12,119 nucleotides of DNA from Bacillota bacterium (lineage in GTDB: Bacteria > Bacillota > Bacilli > Paenibacillales > Paenibacillaceae), in the NCBI GenBank assembly GCA_023386495.1, contig JAEWJS010000121.1, forward strand, positions 1 to 12,119, in the 5' to 3' direction. Positions 7,280-12,119 of the stretch are shown here, piece by piece. A program made the position numbers and the translations under genes. The stretch's first letter is position 1. Each line of letters begins with the position of its first letter. The notes beneath the pieces are model-generated. The model made no database searches, was not told the DNA's origin, and saw only the letters and a list, made by a program, of their open reading frames with translations.

Positions 7280-7327
7280 ACCTTAATGTTATAACATTGA
7301 TGCAGATACTAAGGTTTGTGATAAAAT
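7280..7327. promoter_or_regulatory. Overlapping divergent promoters and operator-like dyads
   Basis: Towards the regulator, TTGATG (7297-7302) and TAAAAT (7322-7327) are 19 bases apart, the overlong spacing typical of MerR-activated promoters, with a weak dyad AC-AA--TT-GT (7308-7319) in the spacer. Towards drrA, the perfect palindrome AATGTTATAACATT (7285-7298) supplies an extended -10, TG-T-TATAAC (7296-7288 on the minus strand), without a good -35. ACCTTA (7280-7285) and TAAGGT (7310-7315) form a wider inverted pair resembling MerR half-sites. The two promoters overlap, so one regulator could act on both. The remainder of the gap, 7177-7279 and 7328-7427, holds the leader frame and four AAGGTT copies. 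Confidence 0.5.
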
Positions 7328-7427
7328 AATGAGGTTCTTGCAAGGTTCGGATCGTTCAAAGGTTAGAAGGGTGGTTGAAGGTTGCTACTCGAAGGAGTGA
7401 GAGGAAAGACTGGAGGTGTACGATAGA

Positions 7428-8150
7428 ATGATTCGACCGATCGACATCGCCAAGCGTCTGCAGATCAGCACGAGCGCGCTTCGGAATTACGAGGAATTCG
7501 GCATTGTTCCGCCCGTTCAGCGAGGCGACAACGGCTATCGGCTCTACACCGAAGTTCATGTCGCATATTTCGAATGCATCTGCGCCATGAGTCCTGGCTT
7601 CGGTATGGGCACCACGTCCGACGTGATGCGGCTGCTCATTCGCGGGGAGATCGATGATGCGCTATGGCAGGTGAATGATGCCATGGCCGCGCTTCAGCAT
7701 GAGAAAGCGATGGCCGAGCAGACGATTCGCGTACTCGATACGAAGGAGCTAGAGAACCTGGATGCGCGGGGTCGCCGCAAGTGGATGACGATCGGCGAGG
7801 TGTCGAAGGAGACCGGCCTGCCGCCTTCGGCTATTCGGCATTGGGAGAAGATGGGGTTAATCGAGGTTTCGCGCAGCGACGAGAACGGCTACCGAACATT
7901 CAGCCCGACGCAGATTCGCCAGATTCTCATTATCGGAACGCTGCGCAGAGCCGTCTGGTCGCTCGATGTGATTAAGCGGGTTATCTCCGAGCTGGATCAC
8001 AACAATCTCGAGCAGGCCAGACAGGTCGCAAGAGATTCGCTGCAATTCATGCATCATATCAACCGCCGCAGAATGCGGGGCATACACTACCTCCATGCGC
8101 TTATCGCGCGAATCGAGTCTCAGCCAGCACCGCCAGCGGGTATAGAATGA
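7428..8150 (+). CDS. Transcriptional regulator with two MerR-type DNA-binding domains
   Basis: This 240-residue protein carries two MerR-type winged helix-turn-helix domains in tandem. The first is at about 4-70, with IDIAKRLQISTSALRNYEEF then GDNGYRLY. The second is at about 120-185, with MTIGEVSKETGLPPSAIRHW then DENGYRTF. Each is followed by a helical stretch that could pair as a coiled coil (about 76-112 and 186-230). No GyrI-like drug-binding domain and no metal-binding cysteine cluster is visible, so the signal it senses is unclear. I choose ATG 7428-7430, since GGAGGT (7412-7417) ends 10 bases upstream; the earlier GTG at 7416 overlaps that site. It is divergent from the drrA-drrB-uvrA operon and is its obvious candidate regulator. 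Its last 50 bp overlap the 3' end of a convergent membrane-protein gene. Confidence 0.88.
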   Translation: MIRPIDIAKRLQISTSALRNYEEFGIVPPVQRGDNGYRLYTEVHVAYFECICAMSPGFGMGTTSDVMRLLIRGEIDDALWQVNDAMAALQHEKAMAEQTIRVLDTKELENLDARGRRKWMTIGEVSKETGLPPSAIRHWEKMGLIEVSRSDENGYRTFSPTQIRQILIIGTLRRAVWSLDVIKRVISELDHNNLEQARQVARDSLQFMHHINRRRMRGIHYLHALIARIESQPAPPAGIE

Positions 8151-8439
8151 TCAAGCTAAGCGAGACGAAGATCGACTGCTCGAACCGCGCTCGGAACCGC
8201 TCGATCGACCACTCGCCTTCGCCGATGATCCAGTAGGCTACCGGATTCGAGATGCCGATTCCGTCGTTCGCTTCCGGTATCATGCCCTGCGTCACGTTCT
8301 GGGCCAGGCAGACTAGCGCAACCAGCGAGAGCGCGGCTGCCATTGCGATTCCTTTCGAGAAGGGACGCGGCACGCCTGCTTTGTAGAAAATGATCATCGT
8401 GATTGCTACAATTAGGACAGCTACCGTGAGAAAGAGCAT
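8101..8439 (-). CDS. Small integral membrane protein of unknown function
   Basis: This gene encodes 112 residues with three probable transmembrane helices, at about 2-20, 29-49 and 89-108, separated by a hydrophilic central loop (50-86) containing Asp, Glu and Arg residues. I do not recognise the family. The evidence that it is real is a near-ideal ribosome binding site, GAAGGAGGT, whose AGGAGG (8452-8447) lies 7 bases before the ATG at 8437-8439, together with its clearly membrane-protein composition. It is convergent to the MerR-type regulator gene and the two coding regions overlap by 50 bp at their 3' ends. No promoter is obvious upstream; the preceding 350 bp is a degenerate G/T-rich tract. 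Confidence 0.7.
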   Translation of the reverse strand: MLFLTVAVLIVAITMIIFYKAGVPRPFSKGIAMAAALSLVALVCLAQNVTQGMIPEANDGIGISNPVAYWIIGEGEWSIERFRARFEQSIFVSLSLIILYPLAVLAETRFAR

Positions 8440-8509
8440 ACCCTTACCTCCTTCGTAATTGTAAACGCATACATAAGTGATTGGCTGCTGACCTTGTTGA
8501 TATTGCGAC

Positions 8510-8790
8510 CAGTACTTTGAGTTGGGATAGGAGTGTACGATGCGGCATTAGCACAAGGTCGGCGATCGGCACACTGTCGGCGTTGGCTGGTTAGTTGCGC
8601 TAGCATTGGGTTGGTGACTGAATGATCGGACTGGCGTCGGTGAATGGTAGTGCTAGCGTCAGGTTGGTGGCGGACCGATAGTCGGGTTGGCTCAGGGTTG
8701 GCGGTTGGCACGATGTTTGCATAGGCACGATGTGTATGCGTCGGATCGATGTTGGTGGCATCGGCACGCTGTAATAGTTCGACTCATGAT
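8510..8790 (+). repeat. G/T-rich degenerate repeat tract
   Basis: This stretch is strongly G/T-biased on the plus strand and built from short recurring words such as GGTTGG, GTTGGC and CGGCAC. A longer unit beginning GCGCTAGC (8597) recurs as GTGCTAGC (8650) with a 53-bp offset, both followed by GGTTGGTG. GGCACGATGT occurs at 8707 and 8724. No open frame in it has a ribosome binding site or protein-like composition. The rest of the gap, 8440-8509, shows nothing beyond the ribosome binding site of the membrane-protein gene. Confidence 0.6.
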
Positions 8791-8976
8791 TCTAACGGAC
8801 CGATATGACCTTATTGGGACCATATCTAATATTCCGTGAATCTAACGGACTGTGGAGACGTTATTGGCATGAATCGCGCCGAAATGGTACTGTTTTTAAA
8901 CAATAAGAGCTCTAGCGTCCGTTAGATTATGAAAAGCTTCGATTGGGGCTCAATAGCGTCGCTGTGGTCCGTTAGA
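8791..8976. repeat. Symmetric four-unit intergenic repeat element
   Basis: Four copies of TCTAACGGAC-N10-(T/C)TATTG are present. Two lie on the plus strand starting at 8791 and 8841, and two are inverted, ending at 8926 and 8976. Spacing is exactly 50 bp in each pair and all four are symmetric about 8883.5, so the whole 186-bp element is a large imperfect inverted repeat with conserved blocks and diverged spacers. No transposase or coding frame lies inside. It resembles dispersed intergenic repeats I associate with Paenibacillaceae chromosomes, unverified here. Between it and 9100 the only further structure is CTAAACAA (8990-8997) paired with TTGTTTAG (9040-9047). Confidence 0.8.
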
Positions 8977-9104
8977 AATCATGCGTGCCCTAAACAATTC
9001 ACGTGCAGTCCGTCAGTATGCCAAATAACACGCGGTAAGTTGTTTAGCCTAATTGCAGATGCATCACACGAGACACACCAGCCATCACCATCACCAGCAG
9101 ACTG

Positions 9105-9409
9105 CACCCGCTCCTCCGTCATCCCGACCGCCTGCTCGGCCACCACCTTGCCCAGCCAACTCCACCGACCGCTTGCTAACCAACGCCTTACCATTCCACT
9201 CCCCACGCGCCTGCTCACCCCTCACCATTACCTGCAATTCCCCAGACGCGCGCCTGCTCAACCCTCATCATAACCTGCCATTCCCCAGACGCGTGCCTGT
9301 CAACCATTCGCCTTGCCCGGCCGATTCCATCAACGCCTGCTTACCCATCTCCTTGCCCTTACCCTTGCCCCGCCAGCACCTCGAGTGCCTGCTTAGCCAC
9401 TGCCTTGCC
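9105..9409 (-). repeat. Degenerate tandem array derived from the 3' end of hemY
   Basis: Read on the minus strand, the last 16 codons of hemY (9409-9362) translate as GKAVAKQALEVLAGQG. Directly after the stop, 9357-9310 translates as GKEMGKQALMESAGQG, with about two thirds nucleotide identity. Further on, 9192-9145 gives GKALVSKRSVELAGQG and 9152-9105 begins GKVVAEQAV. Between them, 9303-9264 and 9263-9221 are near-identical units with a period of about 43 bp (shared core ATTCCCCAGACGCG on the plus strand), and 9219-9184 is a third, more decayed one. The array fills the gap behind hemY. I see no terminator in it. Confidence 0.7.
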
Positions 9410-10846
9410 TTGCCGGATGCAGTCCGGCAGACCGATGCCGTCGATCGCGTTGCCGATCACATACACGCCAGGCAGCTGCTCAGCCAGCTCCGCTTGCATC
9501 GCTTGGATGGCCTCGACATGGCCGACCGGATACTGCGGCATCGAACGCCGCAGCCGCGTGATCTCAGTGAACAATGGCTTCACATCGGCCCGAATGCCGA
9601 GAATATCGCGGATATCCTGCAGCACGGCGGCGGCTAGCTGATCATCCGGCAATTCCACGCTAGCTTCATCGTTGGCGCGTCCTACATAACACCGCAGCAG
9701 CACTTTATCCTTCGGTGCCGTATGCAGCCACTTGGACGATGTCCAGGTGCACGCCGTGATGTGCCTGCCCTCCGTACGCGGCACCAGGAAGCCTGAGCCG
9801 GCAAAGTCGAGGCCGAAAGTCGCCTTGTCGAACGCAAGCACGACATTCGCCACGGATACATAGTCGATATTGCGCAGCGCCGACACATCGACATGCGCAT
9901 CGAGCAGCGGCGCCGCCGCAAAGGCCGGCGTGCTCACGATGACGGCATCGGCCGCCAGCGTCTCGCCGTTATCGAGTTCGACTGCATAACGCCGACCTCC
10001 TGCACCCGCAACTTCACCCGCCGTGCCCGCTTCCGCTTTTCGAACCGCGACCGCGCAGCAGCCCATTCGCACGTCGCAGCCCGCGACAGCGCCCTCGAGT
10101 GCCTCGACCATCGTCGCCAGCCCTCTCCGGAACGTCAAGAACGTCGCGCCGCGAAACCGCGGATCCACAGGCGTCCCGCCGCCGGCAGCGCCCTTCTTCA
10201 CGCTCATCCGCATGCCGCGAATCAAGCTGCCGTGCCGCCGCTCCGACTCCCGGAACTGCGGGAATGTCGCGCGCAGGCTGAGCTTGTTCAATTCGCCCGC
10301 ATAGATGCCGGCGAGCAGCGGCTCGGCCACCCGCTCGACGACCTCGGTCCCCATTCGCCGTTCGAGGAACGAGCCGATCGACTCGTCCTGCGTTCCCTTG
10401 CGGGCAGGCAGGACGAAGTCTAGCGCGGCACGCAGCTTGGCCATCGGCGACAGCAGCCCGGTCGTCGCGAACGGCATCACCTCCGTCGGCACGCCTAGCA
10501 CCAGTCCCTGCGGCATCGGGTACAGCTTATTGCGATGCACGATGTAGGCAACCTTCCCCGATGGATTGATCTTGGTCAGCTCGCCGGCGATTCCCAGATC
10601 GTCGGCCAGATCGATGAGCGCCTGTTTGCGCGTGAGGAACGAATCCGGCCCTTTCTCGATGACGAAGCCGTCCGTCCGCAGCGTCTCGATTTTGCCGCCC
10701 AGCCGTTCCGTCTTCTCGACGATCGTCACCTCCGCCTTGATGCCGCGCCCCGCCGCCATTCGCCGCAAATAAAAAGCGGAGCTCAGCCCGCTGATGCCCC
10801 CGCCAATAATTACGATTCGCATGTCTCGCTCATGATCCGTCGCCAT
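9359..10846 (-). CDS. hemY: Coproporphyrinogen III oxidase / protoporphyrinogen oxidase HemY (CgoX)
   Basis: This 495-residue FAD-dependent oxidase of haem synthesis is of the HemY type. In Gram-positive bacteria these enzymes mainly oxidise coproporphyrinogen III to coproporphyrin III (CgoX), at the cytoplasmic face of the membrane. The dinucleotide-binding motif RIVIIGGGISGLSSAFYLRR lies at residues 10-29, followed by VEKTERLGGKIETLR and GPDSFLTRK. The carboxy end has the flavin-binding block YVIGNAIDGIGLPDCIRQGK. About 500 residues is longer than the usual 460-475, partly through inserted loops with Ala/Gly-rich sequence around 270-290. I choose ATG 10844-10846, preceded by AGAGAGG with a 9-base gap, over the TTG at 10855 that abuts that site. 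The gap to hemH is 34 bp. Its last 16 codons recur as decayed copies downstream. Confidence 0.93.
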   Translation of the reverse strand: MATDHERDMRIVIIGGGISGLSSAFYLRRMAAGRGIKAEVTIVEKTERLGGKIETLRTDGFVIEKGPDSFLTRKQALIDLADDLGIAGELTKINPSGKVAYIVHRNKLYPMPQGLVLGVPTEVMPFATTGLLSPMAKLRAALDFVLPARKGTQDESIGSFLERRMGTEVVERVAEPLLAGIYAGELNKLSLRATFPQFRESERRHGSLIRGMRMSVKKGAAGGGTPVDPRFRGATFLTFRRGLATMVEALEGAVAGCDVRMGCCAVAVRKAEAGTAGEVAGAGGRRYAVELDNGETLAADAVIVSTPAFAAAPLLDAHVDVSALRNIDYVSVANVVLAFDKATFGLDFAGSGFLVPRTEGRHITACTWTSSKWLHTAPKDKVLLRCYVGRANDEASVELPDDQLAAAVLQDIRDILGIRADVKPLFTEITRLRRSMPQYPVGHVEAIQAMQAELAEQLPGVYVIGNAIDGIGLPDCIRQGKAVAKQALEVLAGQG

Positions 10847-10880
10847 GATCGTCAACCTCTCTCTTCTGTGCGCTTACTCC

Positions 10881-11816
10881 CTACAACCCGTTCTCCACAG
10901 CCGCTGCAACAGATTCCGCCAGCGTCTCCATATAGAACGGATCCGTGTTCAACATCTCGATTCGCTCCAGTTGCATATCCAGCTTCGCGGCGAAAGCCTT
11001 CGCCTCGATATCCAGATCGTACAGCACCTCTAGATGATCGGAGACGAAGCCGATCGGCGCGGACAGCACCCGCTGCACGCCTTCCGTCTGCAGACGCTCC
11101 ATCGTCTCGAGAATATCCGGTCCGAGCCAAGGCTCGCGCGTACGTCCGGCACTCTGCCACGTGAATTCCCAATTCGTGACGCCCGATGCTTCCGCTACGG
11201 CTGCCGACGTCGCCATCAGCTGCTTCACGTACGGGTCGCCCATCTCCAGAATCCGTTCCGGCAGGCTATGTGCGCTGAACAGCACCTTCACGGCTGCAGG
11301 CTCTACATCCGTTCCGAACTTGCGCAGCCCTGCTACCAGACGGTCGGCCAGCGTCGCGATCAGCTTCGGATGCAGGTGGTACTCCTCCACGAACGCCATC
11401 CGAATGCCGGCTTCAGCCGCCTTCTCCTGCGCGCGCTTGATATACGTACCTACGCTCATCACCGAATAATGCGGCGCCAGCACGATGCCCACCGCTTCGG
11501 TGATCCCATCCCGAGCCATCTGCTCGACGCCGTCCTCGATGTAAGGCCGCGCATGCTTGAGGCCTTGATAGCACCGGTATTGACCGGGCTTCATGCGATC
11601 AAGCACTTCCTGCAGCCCCGCCACTTGACGGTTCGTATTCTCGCGCAACGGGAACACGCCGCCAACGATCGCCTCATAGCGCTGCTTCAGCTCGGCTAGC
11701 TGCTCAGGCGTCGGCGCATGGCCGCGCCTGATATGCGTATAGTAAGCTTCGATATCTTCCATGGACTCAGGCGTGCCGTAAGACATGACGAGAACGCCGA
11801 TTAACCGATCAGGCAT
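10881..11816 (-). CDS. hemH: Ferrochelatase HemH (coproporphyrin ferrochelatase CpfC)
   Basis: This 311-residue cytosolic ferrochelatase has the single-domain size of the Bacillus enzyme. In Firmicutes this class inserts ferrous iron into coproporphyrin III rather than protoporphyrin IX. Key residues match that class: Y13 in VMSYGTP, H183 in FSAHSLPER and E263 in GFVSDHLEVLYDLD. The conserved APHYSVMSVGTY (114-125) and TWQSAGRTREPWLGPD (219-234) are also present. I choose ATG 11814-11816, because AAGGAGG lies 9 bases upstream and the protein then starts PDRLIGVLVMSYGTP. The longer frame to 11849 would add an arginine-rich stretch foreign to the family. It overlaps the hemE stop by 8 bp, which implies coupling, and is followed by hemY. 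Confidence 0.95.
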   Translation of the reverse strand: MPDRLIGVLVMSYGTPESMEDIEAYYTHIRRGHAPTPEQLAELKQRYEAIVGGVFPLRENTNRQVAGLQEVLDRMKPGQYRCYQGLKHARPYIEDGVEQMARDGITEAVGIVLAPHYSVMSVGTYIKRAQEKAAEAGIRMAFVEEYHLHPKLIATLADRLVAGLRKFGTDVEPAAVKVLFSAHSLPERILEMGDPYVKQLMATSAAVAEASGVTNWEFTWQSAGRTREPWLGPDILETMERLQTEGVQRVLSAPIGFVSDHLEVLYDLDIEAKAFAAKLDMQLERIEMLNTDPFYMETLAESVAAAVENGL

Positions 11817-12119
11817 GGCCAGCCGCCTCCTTCTTGCTCCCCGCCGCACCGGACGCGATTCGATCCGCCGAGTAGCGGTGCACGTATTCCGTCAACTGCC
11901 GTAGCTTATCCAGCGACGCCTCCGGGAACAGTCCGTGACCCAGGTTGAAGATATAGCCCGGCTCTTCGATGCCTTGGTCGATGATTCTGCGCGCTTCGGC
12001 CTCGATCACTTCCATCGGCGCGGTCAGCACGACGGGATCCAGGTTGCCCTGCACGGCGAATTGCCCGCTGCCGCCGAGCCGCCTCCGGCCTTCCGACACC
12101 GATACGCGCCAGTCGAGTC
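11809..12119 (-). CDS. hemE: Uroporphyrinogen decarboxylase HemE, C-terminal part
   Basis: The frame stays open to the right edge of the window, so only the last 102 complete codons of the gene are visible. The sequence LDWRVSVSEGRRRL, then FAVQGNLDPVVL and GYIFNLGHGLFPEA, is the characteristic carboxy-terminal region of uroporphyrinogen III decarboxylase, which converts uroporphyrinogen III to coproporphyrinogen III in the cytosol. An internal GTG at 12097-12099 is not the real start, because conserved family sequence continues upstream of it. The tail after the conserved domain, SGAAGSKKEAAGHA, is a short Ala/Gly/Lys-rich extension that also encodes the hemH ribosome binding site. It is the first visible gene of the hemE-hemH-hemY operon. 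Confidence 0.95.
   Translation of the reverse strand, partial: LDWRVSVSEGRRRLGGSGQFAVQGNLDPVVLTAPMEVIEAEARRIIDQGIEEPGYIFNLGHGLFPEASLDKLRQLTEYVHRYSADRIASGAAGSKKEAAGHA

Noticed and set aside
8421..8711. Minus-strand open frame through the G/T-rich tract
   Set aside because: It overlaps the start of the small membrane protein, follows the repeat composition (Thr, Arg, Gln, Ser rich) and lacks a ribosome binding site.
8791..8976. Insertion sequence
   Set aside because: The inverted repeats enclose no transposase frame and I see no flanking target-site duplication.
8979..9218. Minus-strand 79-codon frame downstream of hemY as a gene
   Set aside because: It crosses decayed copies of the hemY tail and then unrelated sequence; the resemblance to hemY is explained by the repeat array.
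9105..9409. CRISPR array
   Set aside because: The repeated units are degenerate, directly abutting and homologous to the hemY coding end; there are no unique spacers of constant length.
8929..9637. Plus-strand open frames spanning the repeat element, the tandem array and the hemY end
   Set aside because: Their products are Pro/His/Ser/Arg-rich translations of C-rich repeats and of the hemY antisense strand; no start signals are present.

Overview
The window looks like chromosomal DNA from a fairly GC-rich member of the Paenibacillaceae (Paenibacillus/Cohnella type). This rests on the hemE-hemH-hemY gene order, strong AGGAGG-type ribosome binding sites, a CapA-family lipoprotein-like gene next to a GDPD phosphodiesterase, and degenerate TCTAACGGAC repeats that I associate with this group. 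That association is from memory and was not searched. Nearly all genes lie on the minus strand; the exceptions are a truncated gene at the left edge and a MerR-type regulator in the middle.

Left edge (1-608): the last 86 codons of a DUF4956 membrane protein on the plus strand are followed by a gene-free stretch. That stretch holds a decayed minus-strand fragment of a copper-amine-oxidase-like stalk domain and two hairpins, one a perfect 16-bp inverted repeat. Then comes a translationally coupled minus-strand pair (609-2713): a CapA-family anchored metallophosphatase-like protein and a cytosolic glycerophosphodiester phosphodiesterase, with a visible TATAAT promoter in front.

Centre (2809-8439): this is the most interesting unit. 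A minus-strand operon encodes a DrrA-type ABC ATPase, a DrrB-type ABC-2 permease and an 827-residue UvrA-like protein that lacks the UvrB-binding domain (UvrA2/DrrC class). This is the same trio as the drrA-drrB-drrC self-resistance genes of anthracycline producers. A divergent regulator with two complete MerR-type DNA-binding domains faces the operon. The shared intergenic region holds overlapping divergent promoter elements, nested palindromes and a possible 7-codon leader peptide that coincides with a hairpin in front of drrA. I infer an inducible export-plus-DNA-repair/release module against a DNA-binding drug. A small three-helix membrane protein of unknown function lies convergent to the regulator, and their 3' ends overlap by 50 bp.

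Right intergenic region (8440-9358): no credible gene. It contains a G/T-rich degenerate repeat tract, a strikingly symmetric four-unit repeat element with exact 50-bp unit spacing (8791-8976), and a decayed tandem array whose units match the last 16 codons of the neighbouring hemY.

Right end (9359-12119): the coproporphyrin-dependent haem operon of Firmicutes, with hemE (5' end outside the window), hemH/cpfC and hemY/cgoX, tightly packed and transcribed leftwards. It takes uroporphyrinogen III to coproporphyrinogen III (HemE), on to coproporphyrin III (HemY/CgoX), and then inserts iron (HemH/CpfC).
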